Below, in pieces: positions 39,499 to 50,000 of a stretch of 64,000 nucleotides of DNA; positions within the stretch are counted from its first letter, which is position 1; each line of letters starts with the position of its first letter. The DNA is from Bryoerythrophyllum caledonicum (lineage: Eukaryota > Streptophyta > Bryopsida > Pottiales > Pottiaceae), in the NCBI GenBank assembly GCA_963971425.1, contig OZ020524.1, forward strand, positions 17,549,845 through 17,613,844. The letters run 5' to 3'. A program made the translations under genes and the position numbers. Below the pieces are notes generated by a model. That model made no database searches. It saw nothing but the letters and a program-made list of their open reading frames with translations, and was not told the DNA's origin.

Positions 39499-39698
39499 TG
39501 GCCACCTCGTGTCAGCCAAAAAGACATGCCGCAGCACCCTTTAAGGACCTTGTGTTCTTTTCTAATCACCAAAGGAGGGTGAGATTTAAAAACGGAAATA
39601 TTTGCAGGGTGAGATTTCTCATCCTACATATTTCATGGGCCATGCTTATAGGACAGGCTGGAGTGTCTCAGTATGGAACTGACATGGGCTGCGTCACA

Positions 39699-39775
39699 AA
39701 TGGATTGAGTTAATTATCCAAATTCAATGAAATGGATTGAGTTAATTATCCAAATTCAATGAAATGGATTGAGTC
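39699..39775 (+). repeat. 32-bp tandem repeat, 2.4 units
   Basis: Units at 39699-39730 and 39731-39762 begin AATGGATTGAGTTAATTATC and are identical; a partial third follows. Confidence 0.95.
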
Positions 39776-40214
39776 AGTTACTGGAAATAATAGCCGCATT
39801 TACTCATGTTCCCAATAAGCCAGAATTACCCATTAAGTTGAGTCAGAGCATCGCCAACACTACAACGCGGAACTGACGCTATACATCCCTTTACCACGTC
39901 AATTTGCGTGGCATGGGGAAAGATGTGGCGGGGCGAGCTAGCTGCTCCACAACAACACTCTCTACTTTCAACGCGACACATAAGTGCAAGCTGCCACGTC
40001 ATCAACGAGCTGCCACATCAGCAACGAGCGGTGACTTAAGGTCCTGGAGAGCATGAAGTCTCTGTGCGATGTGGGTAGTGGCCGTGTCCTTTTTTTTTTT
40101 CTTGATTTTGGGAGTTTTGGTGAGTGAGTTCCAATGGAACAATGGAGAGAAGAGTTGTGCAAGAACTTGCAAGCGGAACTTGAAGATGATGAGTGCGAGA
40201 AGCAAGTTTAGGCT

Positions 40215-41417
40215 ATGCTTGTAGCTCAAATGGGAGAGTTTGAAGATGAAGAAGAGAAAATGAGAGCTGGAGGGAGTAGGCGAGGAAAAGCAGCCAATGT
40301 TGATAGGAATTTTGAGAGGGGTCATGAGCGCATCTACCATGATTATTTCTCTGATAATCCTATTTTCGGTCCTGTGATGTTTAGACGCCGTTTCCGAATG
40401 AAGAGGGAGTTGTTTGTGAGAATTATGGACACCATTTGTACTTATGATTGCTATTTTGTGCAAAAAAACAACTGTGTAGGGACATTGAGGTTGTCGTCGT
40501 TACAGAAGTGTACGGCGGCCATGCGTATATTGGCGTACGGGGTTTTAACAGACGCCACCAATGAATATTGTTGCATCGGGGAGAGCATGGCTATGGAGTC
40601 TATGAAGAGGTTTTGTATTGTTGTGAGAGCGTGCTTTGGTGCCACATACATGCGTAAGCCCACCCGCTCTAATATTGTGAATCAAATGCTTATTAATGAG
40701 GGTCGGAGATGGCCATGCATGTATGGTTCATTGGACTGTATGCATTGGATGTGGAAGAATTGCCCCATTGCATGGCATGGACAATACCAAGACAAGGATG
40801 GCAACCGCAACATTATCCTTGAGGCTATTGCTGACCAATCCCTGTGGATATGGCATGCATTTTTTGGATTGCCAGGGGGCAACAATGATTTGAATGTTTT
40901 GGATAGGTCCATTGTTATTGAGGACATTCTTATAGATGAGGGGCAAGACTTGACGTTCACTGTGAACGGCAATGTCTACCCTAGATTCAATTTGTTGACT
41001 GACGGGATTTATCCAAAATGGAGTTGTTTTGTCCAAACAATTCACGAGCCCCAAGACAAAAAGTGCAGCCACTTTGCATCAATGCAAGAAGCCACCCGCA
41101 AGGACATTGAGAGATGCTTCGGTGTTTTGCAAGCTCGCTTTGAGATTGTGAAGAATCCGTGCAGGCAGTGGGACGTGGACACTATGGGTGACTTAATGCT
41201 AGCATGTTGCATTATGCACAATATGATCATTGAGGACGAGCATGATTTTGATTTAGAAGTCATGTTTGATGGTCGTCCAGGTACTCGAGTTCAGAGAGGG
41301 GTGAATTGGGAATTCATCCGCGGTATGGCAGAGATTGAGCACACTGGGAGGCATTTTGCCTTGAGAAACGATTTAGTGGAGCACTTGTGGGAGTTGAAGG
41401 GTGAGAATACCTATTAG
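40215..41417 (+). CDS. PIF/Harbinger DDE transposase (ALP1/HARBI1-like nuclease)
   Basis: The 400-residue frame is typical of plant Harbinger transposases. It shows RRRFRM near residue 57, GSLDCMHWMWKNCP at 171-184, ILEAIADQSLWIWHAFFG at 201-218, GGNNDLNVLDRS at 221-232, LTDGIYPKW at 261-269 and RKDIERCFGVLQARFE at 295-310. Likely catalytic residues are Asp174, Asp263 and Glu299. The enzyme would cut and paste the element by a DDE (RNase H-fold) mechanism, normally with the Myb-like partner encoded at 43125-44087. The same frame continues upstream from ATG 40134 (MEQWREELCKNLQAELEDD) but is broken by TAG at 40209, so the original N-terminus is probably about 27 residues longer. The DDE domain is intact. 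Confidence 0.88.
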   Translation: MLVAQMGEFEDEEEKMRAGGSRRGKAANVDRNFERGHERIYHDYFSDNPIFGPVMFRRRFRMKRELFVRIMDTICTYDCYFVQKNNCVGTLRLSSLQKCTAAMRILAYGVLTDATNEYCCIGESMAMESMKRFCIVVRACFGATYMRKPTRSNIVNQMLINEGRRWPCMYGSLDCMHWMWKNCPIAWHGQYQDKDGNRNIILEAIADQSLWIWHAFFGLPGGNNDLNVLDRSIVIEDILIDEGQDLTFTVNGNVYPRFNLLTDGIYPKWSCFVQTIHEPQDKKCSHFASMQEATRKDIERCFGVLQARFEIVKNPCRQWDVDTMGDLMLACCIMHNMIIEDEHDFDLEVMFDGRPGTRVQRGVNWEFIRGMAEIEHTGRHFALRNDLVEHLWELKGENTY

Positions 41418-41592
41418 AGGGTTGACGCGTTCCTTTGAGATTATTTGCCATTACGTACATTGGAGTAGTCACTTTTATGCTATTGTGTTCTTCATACATG
41501 TTTTTGAAGTTAATGGAAATCATGCGATTAGTTTTCATGAAATTTTACCATACATTATGACAATATGAAGTATTGTATTGTTGTTTATTTAA

Positions 41593-42420
41593 CCCCTAAC
41601 GGCCCTTGAGAATTTCACACCAAAAACACTTCAGAATTGTTAAATCTAGTGCAATGAGTAAGGAAGGAAATGAAACTTTGTATTTATCCTTTTGACAAAA
41701 AGATCTCCATTAAGTCTTACTAATTAACATACTCACAAAATTTCATACACTTACAGAATATTACCTATATATATACACTTACAGAATATTACCTTTGTTG
41801 AAGTTGTCAAAAAACATTATTGTCTTTACTATAAAAAGATCCCCTAAACCAAACTCAAACATTTTTACACATTTCCGGCAAAGGAGGGAAATCTTTATAT
41901 TTTTTTCATAAAACCTAGAGATCTTCATATGTTTCACGTATTTTGATTTTTATAGAAATATGTGGTGAAAAACTTCTTATAAATCATCTACATTATCTTT
42001 GTAAAGCAAAAGATTTAAAAAAAAAAACGTGACTTTGCAATTTTTGAACCTATACTCATTATACAATTGTTTTCAATATGCTACACCGCTTCTCTACCCC
42101 TATAAATTGGTTTACAGGCAATGAACATCATGGTAAACAGAGATTTAAAAAAATTTAGACCTTGTGCAATGCAAAATATTGATACCATGTGAAGTCAAAG
42201 TTTGCTAATCCATCGAACACATGGAAGCAAATGAAGATTTTTTTTGATATCAAACACTATAATCTTTTGATCCGTACAATGGATTGCAACCCAAAAAATA
42301 AGATAAATTAATATTGAGCTTTGTTTTAACATCTTACGGTTAAAAGTCCAAAACTAGAGTTGAAAATGAGATTTTTTTGCAAGTTACTCATAGTCAGAGT
42401 TCTGGAGTGTTTCATGAGGG
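41593..42420 (-). mobile_element. TTAA-family element, A type, inside the Harbinger element
   Basis: TTAA at 41589-41592 then CCCCTAACGGCCCTTGAG. The interior is the inverse of A copies. The right end decays: the DNA near 42330-42420 resembles the same end again in opposite orientation (CTTACGGTTAAAA, GAGTGTTTCATGAGGG), giving a fold-back structure. Confidence 0.6.
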
Positions 42421-43124
42421 AAAATGTCTTTCTCTATTACAAGTTACTGCTAAAATAACAAATTTCAATTGAATTTGAATATTTACAAAACAAGGCTATG
42501 GTGTATAGGCCTTATGCATTTAAATTAAAATTTGAGGACTCTGCTCGAGTCTCAGAAACAACTACAACACTTCCATTTTGACATAAATGGTTGTATTGGG
42601 ATTCAGAGTTTTTCTGACTAAAATCATTTAAATTGTATGAGTGGCTAAAACCTTGGAACACACCAAAACTCTCAAGGCCAGGGGAATTGAAATTGTTGTT
42701 GTACCTATGATTTTGTGGTATGAAGCCGCTAGAAGGACTCTCCGTGAATTGTAATCTATCACTATATGCATGCAAGTGAGAGTTTCTTGACGGAGTTGGG
42801 CTTGGTGATGGGCCAGGTTGCGTGAAGTGAAAAGGGCAAGGTCGCAATCGTTGATCTGCGGAGGCTGCGTGCAGTGGGTAGTGGGACTGCAGGTGGTCTC
42901 ATGTCGCCTTCGGAGGCTGCTGCTGCAGTCTCAGTGGACTGCACGACGCCGACTTTGAGGCCGGGTTGGGAGACGTTCGGACGTGCATGCGACGGTGAGA
43001 GACGCCTGCATGAAGTTGGCAATTGCGGTGAAGTTGGCTGGCGATGCGCCAGACTCCAGGTTGCAGGCCCCGAAGGTTGACACAAATCGTGTTCCTCATG
43101 CGGCGTCGACGTCGGACCTGAACT
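42421..43124. other. Harbinger interior without a called gene
   Basis: Part of the element between the nested insertion and the C-terminal end of the Myb-like gene. Bases 42760-43120 are GC-rich; frames on both strands there (for example 42512-42847 minus, PS-rich) may be the tail of the Myb-like protein or its 3' region. No domain recognised. Confidence 0.4.
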
Positions 43125-44087
43125 CTAAACTTCATGCGCTGTAAACGGAGTTAATGTGGGGTTCGGCGTGCGCATTTCCATGGGCGGTGGCACTCCGGAT
43201 ATGTCCGCAATTGGACCTCTAGAAGCCGATTGCAAAGCCGATGCCGTTGCAACACTGATCTTCTCGTCCTTGGCCAACCTCCGCCGCAAGTGCACGATCT
43301 CTTCCTGCTTTCCAAGGAGTAGAAACTCTCTTGAAAGGGGGCAGTCGGAATTCGGCATTGCAAAGAGCGCCGAGGTTGCCTGGTCGGCCAGGATCCGTGC
43401 CTTGAGCCTTGTGGCATCCGCCATCTTAGAGGTCGTCTTCGCTTGCTTGTGAAGCGCGGAGTCTCAAAGCTTCACCCTCTTATGCTCTTCCTTCGTAGCA
43501 CGAGTTCCTCATGGTCGCTTAGTGGGCCTGTATCCAGAGTCTTGAACTTCGTCATAGACGTCCACCTCACTGCCCTCCTCTCCAACCCTGTCAATACCCA
43601 CATCGTCAACTTGCCTCTTCAGAGCAACAATGCTTGCTTGCCTCCGTGCTTCCTCGCAAGTCTCTCTCCACTGCGGCACGTCCTTCAAAATCCTCCAGGC
43701 GTGTGTGTAAGCAGCTGGATCCCTTCGCAAACTTCAACTTGAACAGCTCAAAAGCGCAGAGCAAGACATCCTCCAAACTCATGCCGCTCTCCCTCAAGTT
43801 GTGCATGCCGCCGTAGATCCCAACAAACTTGGTAACGTTGTGTTTGATGATCGACCACTTCGTCTCCAAAGACCGTGCAGGACGAAATCCTCCACCTTGA
43901 GGCCTATTTTGATTGTAGTGCTCGGTGATGCGCTTCCAAAAATTTGCACTCTTCTGACCGGTTCCATGCCAAGGGTCTTGCGAAACATGCAAGAACAAGA
44001 AACACAATGCCTTTCTTCCTCCTCAAAAAAATTCTTTCCCTTCTTCACTCTCCCGCCATCGACACAAACACTGTCTATTTCAGCCAT
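43125..44087 (-). pseudogene. Harbinger Myb/SANT-like DNA-binding partner, frameshifted
   Basis: From ATG 44087 the protein starts MAEIDSVCVDGGRVKKGKNF, then EEEER. The frame shifts near 44010 into LHVSQDPWHGTGQKSANFW, KRITEHYNQNRP, RPARSLETKWSIIKHNVTKF and CAFELFKLKF. A second shift near 43715 leads to YTHAWRILKDVPQW and a charged region, and further breaks precede MADATRLKARILADQATSALFAMP, similar to the C-terminal part of these plant proteins. The trihelix/SANT-like pattern with LETKW matches the accessory protein that, in active Harbinger elements, aids transposase nuclear entry and end binding. At least two frame changes indicate a non-functional copy unless unrecognised introns remove them. 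Confidence 0.75.
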
Positions 44088-44282
44088 AGTCAAAAGTTGA
44101 CCAAAATACAGGGATAGTACTTCCTCACTCTACAAACCCCCCTCTTTGCCGTTCATTTGTGAATGTGCTGTGGAAAACTCTAGTTGCAGTGGAGCTGTTG
44201 GGGCTATTTTCCGGCCAAAAAGCAACGGTACTCTTTTTGTTACCGTTGCCGTGACCGTTACGGCGTTGTATTGGCGATGCTC

Positions 44283-44604
44283 TCAGAGCTCTTTCTTGTA
44301 GCCACGGCATGCGTCAATTTTGTACAATTAGAGTCCATCAACAGTCCCCTCAATCCAGGGACTAGCTTATGTATTTTGACCGACCCATTTAGTTCGCCGT
44401 GCCTTTATTCTCATGTTGTTGCGCCCTTTCAGTTCATCAACTCAATCACAAGATACACTATGAAATTTCGGGTGACTATCCTGTTTACTTTCAGGAAAAC
44501 TCTATTGATTAGCCCATTGTGCATCCCCAAAATGATGGTATTACATGCTCGTTTAGAAATGATAGTTTGATTCATATAAAAGTACTAATTAGCACAGTGA
44601 CGGA
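44283..44604. other. Spacer between Harbinger and the split MITE
   Basis: The TCA duplication is at its left end. No gene or repeat recognised in the remaining ~320 bases. Confidence 0.4.
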
Positions 44605-44695
44605 CTACACTAAACATGACATTCAATGTAACCACAATAATTGATTTATGAATGATACAAGTTTTTACTCTAGATGAATTGATCTTTACCAACTA

Positions 44696-46301
44696 CAGTG
44701 ACGGACAAAATGGTTTCAGTGTTTCAAGTGGTGTCACTCTTTTACTTCTGTAGCTTGTAATAATGGGTCAACAAAGATAAATTTTGGAATGAAGAATTGG
44801 TGTATGTTTTGGAAGACATGGTGCAAGATTTGAGACAATTGAATCCAAAGGGAATAAAAAAAAAGGTGGCTTTCATTAGAGACAAAACATTGAAACAATT
44901 TTGGCCCTGACAATCAATATTTAGTTGGGCTTCCTTTGGCCTTCAAAACAGTGTGCACGGGCGTGGCATGCTATCTATTGTAGTGAGGATTACTTCTATA
45001 CTGATGTTGTACCACTCCTTGTCCACCCTCTCCTATAATTCCAACATCCCACTCAGGTGATTCAAAAAATGCATTCAAACGATGTTTGAGTTGCTTCCAC
45101 AAATGTTCTATTGGGTTGAGGTATAGAGATTGTGCTGACCATTTCATTACTTGCAAGCCAAGTTCTTCTAAACATGCCTTTGCCTTTCTAGAAGTGTGCT
45201 CTGGGTCACTATCTTGCAAGAATGTGACATGCTCAACACCCAAATTGTATTGATAAAGAGAGGGCATGAATTTGTTATGTAGAATCTTCCGATACAAGTT
45301 TGCGTCCATCTTTCCTACAATGTTAGTGAGGTGGCCTACGCCTTGAGTAATCATGGAACCCCATGTCATGACCAAACCACCACTGTGTTTCACTCTGGCT
45401 TGAGTAGTGCAATTTGATAGTGCCTCTCCTTGCTATTTCCAACACCCATTGTCCATCTGAACTAAGAAGATTGATCTTTGTCTCGTCCAACCACACTACC
45501 CCCCTCCAATCCGTTACCATATAATCCTTAAGGGTGTTGGCAAAGTCCATACACGCTCAACGATGCTTCTCGGACAAGAGTGGCTTTTGTGTCTTTAAAG
45601 ATTACTTGTAGTCCACCCTCCTTGAGAGCCCTGCACACTATCTTAGGACTAACTACAATATTGGGGTCTCAAGCTAAGTTTGCTACAATATCAACAACCG
45701 TATAACAATTTCCACATGTGATGTATTGCAAAATATTTTGTTTGTCAATATCTAATAGAAGCCCGGGGCGACTAGCACGACAAGCAACGTGCTCTGGCAA
45801 CTTCTACTTTGCTACCCGACTCTCTGTAGCAACACCAACGCCAACTTGTCGGTCAGCCTTGTGCACGCTAAGTCCAATCAATAGCAAGTGAACAAACACA
45901 TCCTCTTTATCAATTGGAGTTTTTTTCATACTAATGAGCAACAAAGAGAAGAAACAATAGAGAGTATATACTAGTGAGAAGAAACAACAAAGAACATGTA
46001 CTTGTAAAACAAAAACAACTAATTTTGCATGCAAGTCTCGAGAATGTCACATGATCATTTATAGTCAGTGATGAAATTGTCAAAGGTGTAGGGTCAAAAC
46101 TGTTTCAATGCACTTGTTGTGCATGCACAACTTTCATTCCATGCACAAACCTTATCACGTGACAACTTTTGCATACTTTGTTGACAGATAGGATTTGAAC
46201 AAGTTTTGTTGAAGGTTGACTTGTATTTTTTTTACAACTTGACATACAAGGTGTGTTTGAAATATCTTAGTATAGCATTGAAACCATTTTGCCCGTCATT
46301 G
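44696..46301 (-). mobile_element. Tc1-like transposon (1606 bp) nested in a MITE
   Basis: The left end CAGTGACGGACAAAATGG and the right end, read inverted, CAATGACGGGCAAAATGG agree in 23 of 26 bases. Left flank TA (44694-44695), right flank CA (46302-46303); alignment to the intact MITE shows the original site was a single TA. It carries one decayed transposase gene on the minus strand. Confidence 0.85.
44971..45830 (-). pseudogene. Tc1-like transposase, interrupted
   Basis: N-terminal helix-turn-helix remnants (ASRPGLLLDIDKQNILQYIT, then SPKIVCRALKEGGLQV) are followed by WLDETKINLLSSDGQ, GGLVMTWGSMITQGVGHL, FLQDSDPEHTS and LNPIEHLWKQLKHRL. The Asp of LDETK, the Asp of LQDSD and the Glu of PIEHLW give the DD34E spacing of Tc1 transposases. 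A stop (TGA near 45669) and frame changes near 45545 and 45370 break the gene. The normally conserved SPDLNP reads SLYLNP. Tc1-type enzymes are common in animals and fungi; their presence here is notable. Confidence 0.82.
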
Positions 46302-46420
46302 CATGTTGACAATGATTATCCTCTTTGAGTAGTATTTATACTTGTATTTTTATGAAGTAAAAAGTCATAGTATCATTAAATCATATAGTGGATTTACACT
46401 AAATCTCATATTCAGTGCGC

Positions 46421-46644
46421 ACTGAATATGATGTTTGATGTAATTGTACCATAGGATTTGGAAGTGCTATGGTATCTTGCTTTTGATGACAATTTTTTTA
46501 CCAAGTACACAACTATCTATACCACTCAATAAGGAGGATAATTGTCGACTAATAGTTGATAAAAGTCAATTCATCAAGAATAAAAACTTATAACATTTAT
46601 AGATCAATTATGTGGTTATACAATATATCATATTTAGAGTACAT
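46421..46644. mobile_element. MITE, family 1, directly adjacent to the split copy
   Basis: Begins CACTGAATATGATGTTTGATG and ends ATATCATATTTAGAGTACAT with the family core in between. Only about two bases separate it from the previous copy. Confidence 0.55.
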
Positions 46645-46801
46645 CATTCACTTCACATATTGTAGACCATATTAGTTAGATTTTCTACACGTACTCAAAA
46701 TTGACACACACTTGCTTGAAAATGAATACCCTCTCAAAACTATTGAAGTTTAATAGAAGTAGAGAAATGGTGGCATAAGCAAATGAAACACACAAGGTAT
46801 T

Positions 46802-47007
46802 ACAAACAATGTGTGGAGTGGGATATTGCCTTCTTTCGAAGGCCTTTACTTATAGTACCAATTGGTAATAACCTTCGCCAATATATATGGGACTACCTCA
46901 AGTTCCTTTCACGCCTCTCTATTTTCTCTCCTTTTACCTTTTCCTCTAAATTTATCTCTACTGTTTACAATGTTGTAACAACTACAAGCAACCCTTAAAT
47001 TCCAACA
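46802..47007 (-). repeat. 3' LTR of the copia element
   Basis: Minus strand begins TGTTGGAATTTAAGGGTTGC. It aligns along its whole length with 51932-52133, with many substitutions, so the insertion is old. Confidence 0.75.
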
Positions 47008-47019
47008 CTCCCACTTTGC

Positions 47020-50000
47020 GAATAGTCACCTTCTTGCAATCCCACCTCTTTCGTTAACATATGATGTCCTTCCATTGCAAACACATTTGTCAATACATTC
47101 ACAACCATGTCTTCCGTTGGGCAATATTTCAAGTTTATCTTGCGGCCCTCCGATTTCTCTCAAATAAAACGATGTTGCACATGGACGTGCTCTATACGTA
47201 AAAAAAGTGTGGGGGTTCTTTGCAAGTTTTATGCATCCTTGGTTGTCGCACATGATGGTGGTTGCTCTTTCTTGAACAAGCCCCAAATCCGCCAAAATCT
47301 TACAAAGCCAAACGGCCTCTTTGATATATTAACTAGTAGCCATGTACTCCGCCTCCGTCGTCGACAAGGCAATGGTAGGTTGCCTCTTGAAATTCCACAA
47401 GATGAAACCAACTCCAACCAAAAAACCATACCTCGTGGTCGACCAACGCTCGCTTGCATCTCCGGCCCAATCTGCATCACAATACCCTCTCAAAGAAATG
47501 TCCTTATTACCAAGGCACAACTTGTAGTCTATGGTATCTTGCAAGTATCGCAAGATGCACTTTTAAGACACTCCAATGTGCCAAATCAACCTTGGACATG
47601 AATGGGCTCACCATGCTCACCAAAAAAATTAAGGTCGGCGGGTGTGCCTACTATGGCATATCAACAATCTAAGTCCCACCTTATACAACGCACCTTCCAT
47701 CTCCTTTTGAAACTTCTTAACCCCTAAGAGCCCAAGTGTACGTGGGACGTACATTTTGGATTTTGGGCAGGTTCCTAAAATTAATTTTTTTTAAAACTCT
47801 TACACTAGATTGTCCCTGATAAGAGCTCCATGGAGATATTTTTATTATCATTTTTGGATTCATGGTTTGAAAGTTAGTACCACTCAAAGTTAGAAATGGG
47901 GACAGCGGGCAGCTCCAAAATTTTGCTAGAAGTCTCTATTGACATTGAGATTTTCCACACATGTAGAGAATATTACATTCTTTGAACATGTCCAAAAAAT
48001 TCTTGTCTTTAGTGTAAAAAAACATTTTAACACATTATTAACACATTTCGAGTAAGCGAGGAAATAAACTTCATTTTTTAAATATAAAACCTAGAGATCT
48101 TCATATTTCTCACTTTTTATTTTTTCTGCAATAATTTGTGGTGTAAACCTTCTTATTGACCGTTTGGATTATCATTCTAAAATTTATTAAATTCTAAAAT
48201 TTATTAAATTCTAAAAAATATATTGTGAATTGACAATTCTTGAACCTCTATTCCTTGCACACTTGTTTTGAATATGCTACACCCCTTCTCTACCTCTAAA
48301 AATTGTTGTGTATTAAACTAACATCATGCTCAACACAATGGTAAAAGATTTAGACCTTGTGTAGTGCAAAAATTTAATACCAAATGAAGTCAAAGTCCGT
48401 TGATCCACTCAACGTAGGGAAGAATAAGATCCATTTTCTTGACTTCAAACACTATAATCTTTCAATCCGTACAGTCAAAGTGTATGAAAATTTTGTGAGT
48501 ATGTTACTTAGTAAGCCTTTATGGAGATCCTACGGTCAAAAGGATAAATATATGGTTTTGTTTCCTTCCTTATTTATTGGACTAGAATCAACAATTTTGA
48601 AGTGTTTTTGGTGTGAAATCATCATGGGCTTTTAGGGGTTAAATTCTTCATCCAAGAGCATCAACAACTTGACATTTCTATCAAACGGGTTACCGATGGA
48701 GTTGTACTCGTTCATGTTGAAGCGCTTCATTACCTCCTCAATGTACTTACATTGGCTCATAGTGATGGTGCGCGCTTCACGATCCCTTTCAAACTCAACT
48801 CCAAGGCAATACTTCTACTTACCAAGATTGCTCATCTTAAACTCTTCGTTGATTTTGGCCTTGAGTCATGCCAAACTTTGCCAAAAGGCTAGCCAAGATG
48901 ACCAAATCATCTACATAGATGCGGACTATCAATAAGTACTCACCTGTTTGCTTGATGTACAAGGAATGGTCCCCTTGGCTCTTTGTAAAACCCTCATTGA
49001 TAAAGAAATAACCAATGCGTTGGTAACATGCTCTTGAATTCATACAAGGAATTCTTAAGCTTGCACATAAGATGATCAAAAACCTCTTGTACACATCTTT
49101 GGGATTAGTCCATGTAGATGTCTTCCACCAACTTCCCGTTCATGAATGCGGTCTTTACATCTATTTGTTGGATTTCCAAGTCCAAGGCTATTCAAAGTGC
49201 AAGGATGTACCGAATGGTGGTGACCATGGCAACGGGAGCAAATATTTCAACAAAGTCCACTCTGGCAACTTGAGAGTATCTCTTGTCCACCAATTGTGGC
49301 GCACCACTTGACTCAAAGCACCATTCCTTTTTCGAGACATCTACTTGCATCCGACGCTCTTGCGATTCTTTGGAAGAGGAGTCAACTCCTATGTACCATT
49401 TGCCATAAGTGACTCAAACTTTTCTTGCTTAGCCAACTCCCACTTGCTCGCATATTCTAGTTGAATAGCCTCACACATATTCAAAGGGTCTTCCAATGAC
49501 GCTATATTGGCATGCTCGACTTCATATCGAGACAAAATATGGCTCTTCCACCATTCATTGGACGGTCAATGCTCCGTTCTTGTATACTATGGCTCTTGTG
49601 AGTTTCCGAAGTCATCATCGCTTTGCAAAAGTGATGATGAAGACGCTAAACCTCCTTTTCTGGCATCCAACCTCTTCTCTGTCTAAATATCACCATCACA
49701 ACTATCTAAAGGTCGTGATTTCGGAAATTTGTCTACCAAAACCAAGCTAGAGACCTCATTATCCCTACTAGGACTCATTTCTAAACTATTAATAATACTA
49801 GTGCCATCCTCAACAAATACTACATTACAACACTTAATGATTTGTTTCGTTTCAATGCACATTAGTAGATATGCCTTAGTGTTGTGGCTATAGCCAAGAA
49901 ACGAACACTTTGTGCTTTTTTGCATCAAGCTTATTCCTCTTTGTATATGGCGCCATGGCATATGCAATACATCCAAAAATATGTATATGTGTAATGCATG

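Larger units (their letters stand above)
39846..44282 (+). mobile_element. PIF/Harbinger transposon, two-gene, with nested insertion
   Basis: Terminal inverted repeats GAGCATCGCCAA (left 39846) and TTGGCGATGCTC (right, to 44282), each followed inward by TACAACGC on the element strand, with a TCA duplication at 39843-39845 and 44283-44285. Inside are a DDE transposase on the plus strand and a Myb/SANT-like DNA-binding protein on the minus strand, the convergent two-gene layout known for plant PIF/Harbinger. A TTAA element (41593-42420) lies between the genes. Interrupted reading frames suggest it is no longer autonomous. Confidence 0.88.
44605..46420. mobile_element. MITE, family 1, split by a Tc1-like element
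   Basis: Left half 44605-44695 (CTACACTAAACATGACATTC ... TTTACCAACTA) and right half 46302-46420 (ATGTTGACAATGATTATCC ... TTTACACTAAATCTCATATTCAG) together rebuild the family-1 consensus seen at 10057-10269, where ACCAACTATGTTCATAATGATCC is continuous. Confidence 0.8.

Noticed and set aside
40682-40972. Host gene origin (ALP1-type domesticated nuclease) for the DDE frame
   Set aside because: Clear inverted ends, a 3-bp duplication and an adjacent Myb-like partner show it is still part of a transposon.
40002-41263. Minus-strand frames opposite the Harbinger transposase
   Set aside because: Shadow frames of a well-supported plus-strand DDE transposase; no domain on the minus strand.
43156-43742. 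Plus-strand frames of ~98-99 codons in the Harbinger element
   Set aside because: They are antisense shadows of the Myb-like partner gene on the minus strand.
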